Assembly (NCBI RefSeq): GCF_009498455.1
Contig: NZ_CP045644.1
Location: forward strand, 1,891,001-1,955,000
DNA: 64,000 nucleotides
From: Variovorax paradoxus
GTDB lineage: Bacteria > Pseudomonadota > Gammaproteobacteria > Burkholderiales > Burkholderiaceae_C
Direction: 5' to 3'
This document shows positions 21,168 through 30,826 of the stretch, piece after piece; position 1 is the first letter of the stretch, and each line of letters starts with the position of its first letter. The position numbers were made by a program, and so were the translations under genes. The notes below the pieces were generated by a model. The model was not told the DNA's origin. It saw only the letters and a program-made list of their open reading frames with translations, and did no database searches.

Positions 21168-22202
21168 TCAGTCCACCTTTGCGCCGGAGTCTTTCACGAC
21201 CTTCGCCCACTTCACATGCTCACTCGCGATGAGCTTCGTGAAGTCGGCCGGCGAATTGCCGCTCGGGATCGCGCCCTGGGCCAGCATCTTTTCCTTGATC
21301 GCCGGCGTGCCCAGCGACTTCGCCACTTCCTGCTGGATGCGGTTCACGATCTCGGGCGAGGTGCCGGCCGGTGCCAGCAACCCGAACCACGAACTCGCCT
21401 CGTAGCCCTTGAGCGCGGGGCCGCCGGCTTCTTCCACCGTCGGCACATCGGGCAGCGCGGGCGAGCGCTGCGAACTGGTCACGGCCAGCGCCGTGAGCTT
21501 GCCGCCCTTGATCTGCGCCATCGACGAGGGCAGGTTGTCGAACATCACGTCGGCGTTCCCGCCCACCATGTCCAGCAGCGCCGGGCCCGATCCCTTGTAC
21601 GGGATGTGGGCCATGAAGGTGCCGGTCATGCTCTTGAAGAGTTCGCCCGCCAAATGGATTGACGTGCCGCTGCCGCTCGATGCCATGTTCAGCTTGCCGG
21701 GATTCGCCTTCGCGTACTTGATGAAATCCTGCACGTTGCGGATGTTCAGTTTCTTGGCTGTTTCGGCGTTCATCTCCATCACGTTCGGCACCGCGGCCAC
21801 CAGCGTGACGGGCACGAAGTCCTTGATCGGGTCGAAGGGCAGCTTGGGGTACAGCGCGCGGTTGATGCCGTGCGTGCCCACCGTGCCCATCAGCAGCGTG
21901 TAGCCGTCGTTGGGCGCGCGCGCCACGAGCTCGGCGCCCACGTTGCCGCCGGCGCCCGCGCGGTTGTCCACGATGAACTGCTGGCCGAAGGCCTTCGACA
22001 GCTCGGGCGCGACCGCGCGCGCCAGGATGTCGGTGGTGCCGCCGGCCGCGAAGGGCACGACGATGCGCACCGGCTTGGTCGGCCACGTGCCTTGCGCGTG
22101 CGCGGCGCTGCCCAGCAGCGCGAGGGTGGCCGCCGCCGTGGCGATCAGTGCGAAGCGGCGGGTAGATGAAGTAGCGGAAGAAGAGCGAGAGGTAAAAGTC
22201 AT
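21168..22202 (-). CDS. Bug-family (TctC-like) tripartite tricarboxylate transporter substrate-binding protein
   Basis: The 344-residue periplasmic protein has a signal peptide (hydrophobic core [19 protein letters not shown]) and then [20 protein letters not shown], the ligand-loop signature of the Bug family, plus [19 protein letters not shown]. These receptors are very abundant in Comamonadaceae and often lack adjacent membrane partners, as here. The ligand is unknown. Confidence 0.9.
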   Translation of the reverse strand: MTFTSRSSSATSSTRRFALIATAAATLALLGSAAHAQGTWPTKPVRIVVPFAAGGTTDILARAVAPELSKAFGQQFIVDNRAGAGGNVGAELVARAPNDGYTLLMGTVGTHGINRALYPKLPFDPIKDFVPVTLVAAVPNVMEMNAETAKKLNIRNVQDFIKYAKANPGKLNMASSGSGTSIHLAGELFKSMTGTFMAHIPYKGSGPALLDMVGGNADVMFDNLPSSMAQIKGGKLTALAVTSSQRSPALPDVPTVEEAGGPALKGYEASSWFGLLAPAGTSPEIVNRIQQEVAKSLGTPAIKEKMLAQGAIPSGNSPADFTKLIASEHVKWAKVVKDSGAKVD

Positions 22203-22273
22203 GCGCGTCTTTGTACAGGGGGCCGCCGCAGGCGTCGCGGGTAAAAACCCCGGCCTGTGAGGGCCATCGCCGC

Positions 22274-23203
22274 TCAACCCACCTGCATCCGCTGCGAGAA
22301 GCGCGCCTCGCGAAAGCGTGCCAGCACGAAGTCGACGAACACCCGCGTCTTGGGCGGCAGCAGCTTCTTGCTTGGGTAGTAGATCCACACGGCGCCCGAA
22401 TCCTGGTACCACTCGGGCAGCAGCCGCACGAGCGCGCCGCTGCGCAGGCCGCGTTCCACGAAAGGCATCGGCAGCATCGCCACGCCGAACCCCAAGAGCG
22501 CCGCCTGCGCGATCGCCTCGGGGTCGTTGAAGATCGCGCGCGGGCGCTGCGGCAACTCGACCATGGTTTCTTCGCCGCTCGCATGCCGCAGCGTCCACGG
22601 CCGCAGCCGGCCCGTGGGCGAGGAGCGGCGCAGCAGCACGTCGAAGCGTGCCAGCTCGCCCGGATGCGCGGGCAGCGTGCGCCCCGCCAGGTAGGCCGGC
22701 GCCGCCACGGCGACCACGTGGATGCGCGCCAGCTCGCGCGCCACCACGCCGGGCGACAACGCGATGCCGCCGCCGATGGCCGCGTCGAAGCCCTCGCCGA
22801 TCAGGTCGACCTGCTGGTTGTCGAAATGCCAGTCGGGCACGATGCCCGGATAACGCGCCAGAAAGTCACCCATGAACGGCAGCACGTGCTCGCGCCCGAA
22901 GGCCTGGCCCATGCTCACCTTGAGCGTGCCCGACGGCTGGCCGTCGTCCTGCGCGAGGCCGGCCACCGCGTCCTGCAGCGTGGCCAGCGCGCCGCCCACT
23001 TGCGCCAGGAAGCGCTCGCCGGCCTCGGTCAGCGTGAGCCGCCGCGTGCTGCGCTGGAACAAGCGCACGCCCAGCCGCGCCTCGAGCCGCGCCACGTTCT
23101 TGCTGACCGCCGCCGGCGTCAGCCCCAGGCGCCGTGCGGCCGCCGAGAAGCTGCCGCCCTCGGCACTCTGCACGAAGGATTCGAGGTGATTGAGCGGTTC
23201 CAT
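22274..23203 (-). CDS. LysR family transcriptional regulator
   Basis: The 309-residue protein starts [20 protein letters not shown] with the N-terminal winged helix ([20 protein letters not shown]), followed by a periplasmic-binding-like effector domain. It is divergent from the short-chain dehydrogenase gene, with a palindrome between them, so it probably controls that gene. Confidence 0.92.
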   Translation of the reverse strand: MEPLNHLESFVQSAEGGSFSAAARRLGLTPAAVSKNVARLEARLGVRLFQRSTRRLTLTEAGERFLAQVGGALATLQDAVAGLAQDDGQPSGTLKVSMGQAFGREHVLPFMGDFLARYPGIVPDWHFDNQQVDLIGEGFDAAIGGGIALSPGVVARELARIHVVAVAAPAYLAGRTLPAHPGELARFDVLLRRSSPTGRLRPWTLRHASGEETMVELPQRPRAIFNDPEAIAQAALLGFGVAMLPMPFVERGLRSGALVRLLPEWYQDSGAVWIYYPSKKLLPPKTRVFVDFVLARFREARFSQRMQVG

Positions 23204-23224
23204 GCCGCGATTCTGGCGCTCATC

Positions 23225-23241
23225 TTCAACTTTGGGTTGAA
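23225..23241. promoter_or_regulatory. LysR-type operator palindrome
   Basis: TTCAAC-TTTGG-GTTGAA is a perfect 6-5-6 inverted repeat that fits the T-N11-A LysR box. It lies in the 123-bp divergent gap, 22 bp from the regulator start. Confidence 0.7.
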
Positions 23242-23326
23242 TCTGATCGGGCCGATTGATGGCTACCGCAAAGGGAATGGAATTCCGACACTGAAGGCCT
23301 TCCTCCTCCAACTGATCGGAAAAATC

Positions 23327-24103
23327 ATGGCTTCCACCTCTGTGTCTTCTTCGTCTTCCTCCCCCGTCCTGGCCGGCAAGGTCGCCTTCGTCACCGGCGG
23401 CTCGCGCGGCATCGGCGCCGCCATCGTGCGCCGGCTGGCGCGCGATGGCGCGGCCGTGGCCTTCACCTACGTCAGCGCCCAAGCCGAGGCCGACAAGCTC
23501 GCCGCCGAGATCCAATCCGCCGGCGGCCGCGCACTCGCCATCCGTGCCGACGCCGGCGACGCCGCCGCGCTGACGGCGGCCATTGCCCAGGGCGCACGTG
23601 CTTTCGAGCGCCTCGACGTCCTCGTGAACAACGCCGGCGTGTACCTCGGCGGCGACCTCGACACCTTCTCGCTCGACGACTTCGACCGCACCATCGACGT
23701 CAACGTGCGCGCCACCTTCGTGGCCGTCCAGGCCGCCGCGCGCCACATGGGCGACGGCACGGGTCGCATCGTCAACATCGGCAGCGTCAACGCCGAGCGC
23801 GTGTTCGACGCGGGCGCCAGCGTCTACGCCATGAGCAAGGCCGCCATCGTCGGCCTCACGCGCGGCCTGGCGCGCGACCTCGGCCCGCGCGGCATCACGG
23901 TGAACAACGTGCAGCCCGGCCCCATCGACACCGCCATGAACCCCGCCACCGGCCCGCGTGCCGCCTCGATGCACGACGTGATGGCGCTGCCGCGCCACGG
24001 ACGCGCCGAAGAAATCGCCGGCATGGTCGCGTACCTCGTGGGCCCGGACGGCGGCTTCGTCACCGGCGCCAACCTGAGCGTGGACGGCGGCTACACGGTC
24101 TGA
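23327..24103 (+). CDS. Short-chain dehydrogenase/reductase (FabG-like)
   Basis: The 258-residue SDR has a Ser-rich head, the NAD(P) loop VTGGSRGIGAAIV (about 22-34), NNAGVY near 92, the catalytic Ser in NIGSVNAE, and YAMSKAAIVGL (Tyr-x3-Lys). It oxidises or reduces an unknown alcohol/ketone pair. Its 3' end overlaps the convergent MarR gene by 13 bp. Regulation by the divergent LysR protein is likely. Confidence 0.92.
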   Translation: MASTSVSSSSSSPVLAGKVAFVTGGSRGIGAAIVRRLARDGAAVAFTYVSAQAEADKLAAEIQSAGGRALAIRADAGDAAALTAAIAQGARAFERLDVLVNNAGVYLGGDLDTFSLDDFDRTIDVNVRATFVAVQAAARHMGDGTGRIVNIGSVNAERVFDAGASVYAMSKAAIVGLTRGLARDLGPRGITVNNVQPGPIDTAMNPATGPRAASMHDVMALPRHGRAEEIAGMVAYLVGPDGGFVTGANLSVDGGYTV

Positions 24104-24549
24104 TCGGCAGCGGCTGCGTCGATGGGGCCGGGCGCACGCTCCACGGCGTGGATCAGCGTGTCGAGCGTGTCGCTCAGCCGGGCCAGCTCGCTGGCATCGA
24201 TGCCAGCGAACAGCTCGGCCTCGCGCTGCCGCCCGAGCGCACCGACCGTCGCGTGCAGCGCCTTGCCGGCGGCCGTGAGGTAGAGCCGGCTGCAGCGCTG
24301 GTCGGTCGGGTCGCCGCGACGCTGCACGCGCTTGTGGCGCTTCAGGCCTGCGAGCGCGCGGCTCACCGCCATCTTGTCCAGGCCGGTGAGGTCGGCCACC
24401 TGCGCGCCCGTGAGCCCCGGCTGCGTGGCGAGCACGGCCAGCGTGCGCCACTCGTTCAGCGTGAGCTGGTGCTCGCGCCCCACGCGCTCATGGAACGGCC
24501 GCGCCGTGAGGTTGACCACCCGCACCAGCTTGAAGAAGAGCGGGTCCAT
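24091..24549 (-). CDS. MarR family transcriptional regulator
   Basis: The 152-residue winged-helix protein has TLNEWRTLAVLATQPGLTGAQVAD, the recognition helix LDKMAVSRALAGLKRHKRV, and wing residues DPTDQRCSRLYLT. It lies 27 bp downstream of the E1-beta gene on the same strand and may control the dehydrogenase pair. Confidence 0.9.
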   Translation of the reverse strand: MDPLFFKLVRVVNLTARPFHERVGREHQLTLNEWRTLAVLATQPGLTGAQVADLTGLDKMAVSRALAGLKRHKRVQRRGDPTDQRCSRLYLTAAGKALHATVGALGRQREAELFAGIDASELARLSDTLDTLIHAVERAPGPIDAAAADQTV

Positions 24550-24576
24550 GGCCGTTCGTGTTCTGGTTCTGGCGTG

Positions 24577-25542
24577 TCAGCCGGCCAGCTTCTTCGCCGC
24601 CGCCACGATCGCATCCACACCGACGCGCGACTGCGCCTCCAGCAGCGGCGCATAGCCGACCGGAATGCGCGGCGCGCCCAGCCGTGCGACGCGGCAGCCG
24701 GTCGCCTCGGCCGCGCTCGCGGCGATCTCGGCGCCGAAGCCCGCGGCCTGCACCGCTTCATGCACCACCAGCAGCCGCCCCGTGCGCGCGCACGACGACA
24801 GCACCGTCTCGCGGTCCCAGGGCCACAGCGTGCGCAGGTCGATCAGGTCGACCGCGATGCCCTCGGCCGCCAGCGCGTCGCAGGCTGCGGCGCAAGGCTG
24901 CATCTGCTTGCTCCAGCTCACGAGCGTGAGCGCGTTGCCCTCGCGCACGCGCGCCGCCTGGCCCAGCGGCACCACCAGCGTGTCGTCCACCTCGCCGCGC
25001 AGGCCCCACAGCGTCTTGTGCTCGATGTAGACCACCGGGTCGCCGCACTGCAGCGCCGCGCGCAGCAGGCCGTGGTTGTCCTGCGGCGTCGACGGGCTCA
25101 CCACCACCACGCCCGGCAGGTGCGCGAACCAGGCCTCGAGCGACTGCGAATGCTGCGCCGCCGACGCGTCCCAGATGCCGCCCGGCATGCGCGCCACCAG
25201 CGGCACGCGGCCCTGGCCGCCGAACATGAAGCGGTTTTTCGCCGCCTGGTTCACCAGCTCGTCCATGCCGCACAGCGCGAAGTCGACCACGCGCATCTCG
25301 ACCACGGGGCGCAGCCCCGCGAGCGCCATGCCCACGCCGGCGCCCATGATCGCGGCCTCGCTGATCGGCGTGTCGATCACGCGCCCGGCGCCGTACTGCT
25401 GCTGCAGCCCCTTGTACTGGCCGAAGATGCCACCGCGGCCCACGTCCTCGCCGAGCACGACCACGCGCGGGTCGGCGTCCATCTCCTGCTGCAGCGCGCG
25501 CACGGCGGCTTCGGAATAACTCAGCGTGGTCGTCACAGCCAT
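24577..25542 (-). CDS. 2-oxoacid/acetoin dehydrogenase E1 component, beta subunit
   Basis: The 321-residue subunit has VLGEDVGRGGIFGQYKGLQ, TPISEAAIMGAGVGMALAG, and a C-terminal transketolase fold ending VGYAPLLEAQSRVGVDAIV. With the alpha subunit it forms the thiamine-diphosphate alpha2beta2 E1. Its start overlaps the alpha gene end by 10 bp. No E2 or E3 gene is adjacent in the window. Confidence 0.92.
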   Translation of the reverse strand: MAVTTTLSYSEAAVRALQQEMDADPRVVVLGEDVGRGGIFGQYKGLQQQYGAGRVIDTPISEAAIMGAGVGMALAGLRPVVEMRVVDFALCGMDELVNQAAKNRFMFGGQGRVPLVARMPGGIWDASAAQHSQSLEAWFAHLPGVVVVSPSTPQDNHGLLRAALQCGDPVVYIEHKTLWGLRGEVDDTLVVPLGQAARVREGNALTLVSWSKQMQPCAAACDALAAEGIAVDLIDLRTLWPWDRETVLSSCARTGRLLVVHEAVQAAGFGAEIAASAAEATGCRVARLGAPRIPVGYAPLLEAQSRVGVDAIVAAAKKLAG

Positions 25543-26555
25543 TGGCCTGCTCCCGTGGTCTGCACGTCGGTGAAGGCGGCGCTCGCCTCGGGCCAGGGCG
25601 CCGCGTCGGCCACGGCAAGGGCGGTGTCCACCTCGTCGCGCGCGGCGTTCTCGATGGCGTCCAGCGCCGCGGCGGCCACGCCGGTGTCGAGCAGGTGGCC
25701 GCGGGCGCGCGCGATCGGGTCGGTCTCCAGCGCCGCCGCCAGCTCGGCCGGGTCGCGGTAGGCCGCGAGGTCGACCGACACATGGCCCTTCACGCGGTAG
25801 GTGAGCGCGTGCAGCAGGCGCGGACCGGCGCCGCTGCGCACCTCGGCCACAAGACGCGCGGCGGTGTCGTGCACCGCGAACACGTCGTTGCCGTCGACCT
25901 GTGTGGCCGCGATGTCCATCGACGCGGCGCGCGCCGAGGCGCCATCGCCCGCCGTCATAGGGCCGCTCGCGGTGGTCGCGCTCCAGCGGTTGTCTTCGCA
26001 GACGAAGAGCACGGGCAGGTCGTACACACGCGCCCAGTTCAGCGCTTCGAGGAACGGGCCGCGGTTGATCGCGCCGTCACCAAAAAAACAGACCGTGATG
26101 TCGTCGCCTTGCTTCAAGAGTTTTTGCGCATGCGCCGCGCCGACGGCGATCGGCAAGCCCGCCGCCACCACGCCGTTGGCGCCGAGCATGCCGACCGAGA
26201 AGTCCGCGATGTGCATCGAGCCGCCCTTGCCGCCGTTGAAGCCCGTGGCCTTGCCGAACAGCTCGCACATCATCCGCGTGAGGTCCGCGCCCTTGGCCAG
26301 CGTGTGGCCGTGGCCGCGGTGCGTGGAGGTGAGGTAGTCGCTCGTGCGCAGGTGGGCGCACACGCCCGCCGGCACGGCCTCCTGCCCGGTCGACAGGTGC
26401 AGCGGCCCGCGCACCTTGGCGGCCCCGCCCGCCTGCTGGCCGTAGGCACTGACCCCGCCCTGGCTGGCGGTTTCGGCGGCATTCTCGAAGGCGCGGATGC
26501 GCACCATGACGCGGTACAGCGCCTCGCCGGCGCTGAGGGAGCGGTGTGATTCCAT
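25533..26555 (-). CDS. Thiamine-diphosphate-dependent dehydrogenase E1, alpha subunit
   Basis: The 340-residue subunit shows HLSTGQEAVPAGVCAHL, the HRGHGH phosphate-site segment, and the thiamine-diphosphate motif GDGAINRGPFLEALNWA followed by the conserved NRWSATTASGP. It resembles acetoin or branched 2-oxoacid dehydrogenase E1 alpha. Substrate cannot be fixed because E2 and E3 are not nearby. Confidence 0.92.
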   Translation of the reverse strand: MESHRSLSAGEALYRVMVRIRAFENAAETASQGGVSAYGQQAGGAAKVRGPLHLSTGQEAVPAGVCAHLRTSDYLTSTHRGHGHTLAKGADLTRMMCELFGKATGFNGGKGGSMHIADFSVGMLGANGVVAAGLPIAVGAAHAQKLLKQGDDITVCFFGDGAINRGPFLEALNWARVYDLPVLFVCEDNRWSATTASGPMTAGDGASARAASMDIAATQVDGNDVFAVHDTAARLVAEVRSGAGPRLLHALTYRVKGHVSVDLAAYRDPAELAAALETDPIARARGHLLDTGVAAAALDAIENAARDEVDTALAVADAAPWPEASAAFTDVQTTGAGQWL

Positions 26556-26654
26556 GTTGTCTCCAGCGCTGGTGAGGTCTGCGCTTGGAGAAAAATCGTA
26601 TCAAACGTGACGGAATCAGGTATCGGGCTTACCCGCCGCTGCCGGGCGACCTCC

Positions 26655-27881
26655 TCAGGGCTTCTTGACCAGGTTGCAGCGAGATTCCGCCAGCGGCTGG
26701 AACGCCTGGTCGCCGGGTACCACGGCCTTCACGTTGTAGAAGTCCCAGGGCTCCTTCGACTCCGACGGCTTCTTGACCTGCACGAGCAGCATGTCGTGCA
26801 CCATGCGCCCGTCGTCGCGGATGTGGCCGTTGGCCGCGAACATGTCGTTGATGCGCACCGACTTCATCTGCTTCATGACGGCGTCCGCGTCGTCGGTACC
26901 GATAGCCTGCACGGCCTTCAGGTAGTTGGTCACCGCCGAGTAGGTGCCGGCGTGGATGAGGTTGGGCATCTTCTTCTGCTTCTCGAAGAAGCGCCGGCTC
27001 CACTCGCGCGTCTGCGCGTTGAGGTTCCAGTAGAAGGCCTCGGTCAGCACCATGCCCTGGGCCGTCGCCAGCCCCATGGCCTGGACGTCGTTGAGCGTGC
27101 CGCTCAGCGGCACGATGGTCTGCGCCTTGCCGAGGCCGAACTCGCGCGCGGCCTTCACGGCGCCGATCAGGTCGCCGCCCGCGTTGGCGATGGCCACGCC
27201 CTTGGCCTTCGACGACTGCGCCTGCAGCACGAAGGACGAGAAGTCCGACGCGCTCAACGGATGGCGCGCGCTGCCGATCACCTTGCCTCCCGCCGCGGTG
27301 ATGGCGCCCGAGGCCTCCTGCTCGATGGAGTGGCCGAGCGCGTAGTCCACGGTGATGAAGTACCAGCTGTCGGTGCCCGCCTTCGTCAGCGCCGCCACGG
27401 TGGGGCGCGACGTGGCATAGGCGTCCCACGTGTAGCTCACCGTGTAGGGCGAGCATTCCTCGTTGGTCAGGCGCATCGAGCCGGGCCCGGTGGCGAACAG
27501 CAGGCGCTTCTTCTCCCGCGCCACGTTCGAGACGGCCAGCGCCACCGCCGAGTTGATGGCGTCCACCACGATGTCGACGCGCTGCGTGTCGAACCACTCG
27601 CGCGCCTTGTTGGCCCCGATGTCGGCCTTGTTCTGGTGGTCGGCTGAGACCATCTCGATGGCGAAGGCCGGCTTGGCGTCGCGCTTGAAGTCGTCGATGG
27701 CCATCTGCGTGGCCACCACCGAGCCGCGTCCGCCGAGCTCGGAGAAGATGCTGTTCATGTCGGTGAGCACGCCCACCTTCACGACCTGGCCCGAGAGCCC
27801 CGGCGCCGCGACGGCCGCGGGCGCGCACAGCGACAGCGCGCACGCCAGTGCGCAGGTGGTCATGCGATGCGGCATGCTCAT
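26655..27881 (-). CDS. Branched-chain-amino-acid-type ABC transporter substrate-binding protein
   Basis: The 408-residue periplasmic receptor has a signal peptide (CALACALSLCAPAAVAA) and then VVKVGVLTDMNSIFSELGG, the start of the Leu/Ile/Val-binding-like fold. The ATG 27881 overlaps the stop of the monooxygenase-hydrolase gene by 4 bp and follows AAGGAGG, so the pair is coupled. No permease or ATPase gene is near. The ligand may be the substrate of the fused enzyme; this is inference. Confidence 0.88.
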   Translation of the reverse strand: MSMPHRMTTCALACALSLCAPAAVAAPGLSGQVVKVGVLTDMNSIFSELGGRGSVVATQMAIDDFKRDAKPAFAIEMVSADHQNKADIGANKAREWFDTQRVDIVVDAINSAVALAVSNVAREKKRLLFATGPGSMRLTNEECSPYTVSYTWDAYATSRPTVAALTKAGTDSWYFITVDYALGHSIEQEASGAITAAGGKVIGSARHPLSASDFSSFVLQAQSSKAKGVAIANAGGDLIGAVKAAREFGLGKAQTIVPLSGTLNDVQAMGLATAQGMVLTEAFYWNLNAQTREWSRRFFEKQKKMPNLIHAGTYSAVTNYLKAVQAIGTDDADAVMKQMKSVRINDMFAANGHIRDDGRMVHDMLLVQVKKPSESKEPWDFYNVKAVVPGDQAFQPLAESRCNLVKKP

Positions 27882-30031
27882 GCGGCCTCCTTCTGTTCCG
27901 ACGACGCGCGCAGGCCGCGCGCCCAGTGTCCGGCCTCGGCCAGCGTGCGCTGCGCCTCCGGCAGGAACGGGAACAGCGTGAAGACGTGCACCGAGTCGGG
28001 CACGAGGTCCAGGCGCACGTCGACGCCCGCCGCGCGGGCCGCTTCGGCGAAGCGCGTCGTGTCGCTCTCGAGCACCTCGCCCTGGACGGCCGACAGGAAC
28101 AAGGGCGGCAGGCCGCGCAGGTCGCCGAACAGGGGCGACACCAGGGGGTCGGTGGGCTCGTGGCCCTGGAAGTACGACGCCGCGAGCTGCGTGAGCGAGT
28201 CCCGATGCGCCGCCGGATCGTCCCCCGAGTTCTGCCGCACGGTGGGGCCCGACAGCGTGAGGTCGGTGAACGGGCAGACCGCGATCACGCCCGCCGGTTG
28301 CGGCAGCCCTGCGCGCGCCAGCCCCAGGGCCAGCGCGAGCGCCAGCCCACCGCCCGAAGACTCTCCACTCAGCACGATGCGCGACGCCGCCACGCCACGC
28401 GCGAGCAGGCCGCGGTAGGCCTGGAAGGCGTCGTCGATCGCGGCGGGGTAGGGGTGCTCGGGGGCGAGCCGGTAGTCGACCGTGTAGCAATCACCGCCCA
28501 GGGCCGCCGACAGCCGTCCGGCGTACTCGGCAGAGCTCGCGGCCGAGCCCATTACGTAGGCGCCCCCGTGGAAGTGCAGCACGACGGAGCCGGCAGGCTG
28601 CGGTGCCCCGCCGTCCACGCGCAAGGCCGGCACGCCGTTGAGTTCGACCGGCGTGACGCCGAGCGTGGCGGGTGCGGGAAAGTGCGTCGTGAGGAAGCGT
28701 TCGTAGGCCTCGCGCTGCCCCCGGTGCCCGCGCGCGATGTCTTCGGAGCCGATGGCGCTCTTCCATAGGTCGAAGGCGCGCTGGCTTTCGGGCCGCGCCA
28801 TGCGCTTGCCTTCGCGTGCCGCGCTCAGGCCCACCACTTCGCCGGCCGGCTGTTGGGCCGCTTCCAGGATGTTGTGGCCCCACGCAAACGCCCACGAGGT
28901 TTCGGCGAGCGGATCGATGCGCGAGAGGCCGCGCCAACGGCCGTTGCGGTGACGCACCGATTCCTCGTCGGGCTCGTGCGACTGCTTCACGGCAAAGCGC
29001 GCGCCGGCCTGGATGCGCGTGGTGCGCGGCTGGCGGCGGCGTTCGTATTCGAGCAGCGCGGCCTCCACGCCGCCGGCGCCGTGGCGGTGCAGGCAGGTCG
29101 CGAGCACCCAGGCGTCCTCGATGGATTGGCAGGCGCCCTGCGCGAGGTACGGCACCATCGCGTGCGCCGCGTCGCCCAGCAGCGTGATGCGTCCCGTGGT
29201 CCAGTGCTCGATCGGGTCGCGGTAGTACATGCCCGTGATGAAGCTCGAGTCCACCTGCTCGAGCATGTGCTGCACCGTCGGCTCGCTGCCGCGGAAGGAG
29301 TCGAGCATTTCGCCGATGTCGCCGCTCTCGGTCCACGATTCGCGTCGCACCTCGCTGGCGGGCACGGCGGCCAGGATGCTGTACAGGTCCTTGCGGACCC
29401 AGTACGACACTACGCTGCGCCGCAGGCCGAACCAGTTGTTGCCGGCCACCGGCAGCGCCAGCCCTTCGAGCCGGGCGGCCGGAATCAGCGCGCGCCACAT
29501 GAGGATGTTGGCGAACTGCTTTTCCTCGGGGCCGCGCAGTGCGGTGCGCACGGCCGAGTGGATGCCGTCGGCGCCGATGACCGCGTCGGCCTCGATGACC
29601 TCGCCGGTCTTGAGGACCACGCGGGCACCCTTGGCGTCTTGCGAGATCGACGCGCATTCGGCGCCCAGGCGCACGGTGTCGCGCGGCAATGCGTTGTAGA
29701 GCAGGGCGACGAGGTCGGCGCGGTGCACGTTGTACATGAGCGCGCCATAGCGCTGCGCCGCCTCCGCGCCCAGCGGCGCGAGGTAGAGCAGGCGGCCCGT
29801 GTGCAGGTCGCGGTAGTCGTAGCGCTCGGGCACCGTGGCGACCTGGGCCAGCGCGGGCTCGAGGCCGAGCTCGCGCAGCACCAGCGTGCCGTTGGCCGCG
29901 ATCTGCACGCCGGCGCCGATCTCGGCCATCTGCGCGGCACGCTCCAGCACAATCGCGTCGATGCCGTGATGCCGCAGCGCCAGCGCTGTCGTCAGGCCGC
30001 CAATGCCGCCACCCACAATGAGAATCTTCAT
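27878..30031 (-). CDS. Fused FAD-dependent monooxygenase and HSL-type alpha/beta hydrolase
   Basis: The 717-residue protein joins two enzymes. Residues 1-375 are a class A flavin monooxygenase (MKILIVGGGIGGLTTALALR, VIGADGIHSAVR, ITLLGDAAHAMVPYLAQGA), close to salicylate or 3-hydroxybenzoate hydroxylases. Residues 410-715 are an esterase of the hormone-sensitive-lipase group (HFHGGAYVMGSAAS, nucleophile GESSGGGLALAL, late Asp and DSVHVF His). The alternative start GTG 30040 is possible, but the ATG has an AGGTG six bases upstream. Co-transcribed with an ABC receptor and divergent from a TetR gene. Confidence 0.88.
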   Translation of the reverse strand: MKILIVGGGIGGLTTALALRHHGIDAIVLERAAQMAEIGAGVQIAANGTLVLRELGLEPALAQVATVPERYDYRDLHTGRLLYLAPLGAEAAQRYGALMYNVHRADLVALLYNALPRDTVRLGAECASISQDAKGARVVLKTGEVIEADAVIGADGIHSAVRTALRGPEEKQFANILMWRALIPAARLEGLALPVAGNNWFGLRRSVVSYWVRKDLYSILAAVPASEVRRESWTESGDIGEMLDSFRGSEPTVQHMLEQVDSSFITGMYYRDPIEHWTTGRITLLGDAAHAMVPYLAQGACQSIEDAWVLATCLHRHGAGGVEAALLEYERRRQPRTTRIQAGARFAVKQSHEPDEESVRHRNGRWRGLSRIDPLAETSWAFAWGHNILEAAQQPAGEVVGLSAAREGKRMARPESQRAFDLWKSAIGSEDIARGHRGQREAYERFLTTHFPAPATLGVTPVELNGVPALRVDGGAPQPAGSVVLHFHGGAYVMGSAASSAEYAGRLSAALGGDCYTVDYRLAPEHPYPAAIDDAFQAYRGLLARGVAASRIVLSGESSGGGLALALALGLARAGLPQPAGVIAVCPFTDLTLSGPTVRQNSGDDPAAHRDSLTQLAASYFQGHEPTDPLVSPLFGDLRGLPPLFLSAVQGEVLESDTTRFAEAARAAGVDVRLDLVPDSVHVFTLFPFLPEAQRTLAEAGHWARGLRASSEQKEAA

Positions 30032-30056
30032 TTTGGACACCTGTTTTCCGTATAGT

Positions 30057-30072
30057 TAACCGAGTTCGGTTA
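30057..30072. promoter_or_regulatory. TetR-type operator between the fused enzyme gene and its regulator
   Basis: TAACCGA-GT-TCGGTTA is a perfect 7-2-7 inverted repeat in the 63-bp divergent gap. A second nested symmetry, CGAGTT (30061) with AACTCG (30081), and two GTTAAC palindromes surround it. The position between divergent starts suits repression of both genes. Confidence 0.72.
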
Positions 30073-30094
30073 GTTAAGTTAACTCGATAAACTT

Positions 30095-30826
30095 ATGGCC
30101 CCATCGGTAAAAACCCTTCGTGCGGACGGCCTCGAGACGCGTGCGCGACTGAAGGAAGAAGCGCAGCGGCTGTTTGCGCTGCGCGGCATCGACGGCGTGT
30201 CGGTGCAGGACATCGTTTCGGCCGCCGAGCAGCGCAACAACGCATCGCTGCGCTACTACTTCGGCACCAAGCTGGAGCTGGCGCGTGAGCTGGTCGTGGA
30301 CGGCGCGCGCGTCATCGACGAGATACGCCAGGCCATGCTCGACGCGCTCGAACGGGAGGGCCAGGTGACCCTGCCCAGCGTGCTGGACGCGCTCACGCTG
30401 CCGTTGCTCGAGCTGTCGGAGCGCACGGGCCAGGCCACCTACATCCGCCTGATCGCGAACCTGCAGCTCAACAACCGTGCGTTCCTGCGCGAGGCGCTGG
30501 AGGACAAGTGGAACGCCGGCTACAAGCGCTGCTTCGCGCACCTGGCGCGGCTGCTGCCCGACATGCCCGCACCGATCCTGGAACAACGCCTGACCCTGGC
30601 GGGCAACATCTACGGCAACGCCGTGTGGGCAGCCTGGGAGTCTTCGAAAGACAGCGACGATCCCAGCCGTTTCTGGGAACGCGGCTACACCATCTCCAAC
30701 GTGATGGACACGCTGCAGGGCGTGCTCGAAACACCGCCTTCGGCGCGCACGCTGGCGCTGGTCGATGCCAAGCTGCCTGCGCGGAAGACGACGGCGCGCA
30801 CCACGCTCGCGCGAAAGAAGGCCTGA
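30095..30826 (+). CDS. TetR/AcrR family transcriptional regulator
   Basis: The 243-residue protein has an N-terminal helix-turn-helix (RLFALRGIDGVSVQDIVSAA, then NNASLRYYFGTKLELARELV) and an all-helical ligand domain. The C-terminus is basic (ARKTTARTTLARKKA). It is divergent from the fused monooxygenase-hydrolase gene over a perfect palindrome and likely represses it. Confidence 0.92.
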   Translation: MAPSVKTLRADGLETRARLKEEAQRLFALRGIDGVSVQDIVSAAEQRNNASLRYYFGTKLELARELVVDGARVIDEIRQAMLDALEREGQVTLPSVLDALTLPLLELSERTGQATYIRLIANLQLNNRAFLREALEDKWNAGYKRCFAHLARLLPDMPAPILEQRLTLAGNIYGNAVWAAWESSKDSDDPSRFWERGYTISNVMDTLQGVLETPPSARTLALVDAKLPARKTTARTTLARKKA

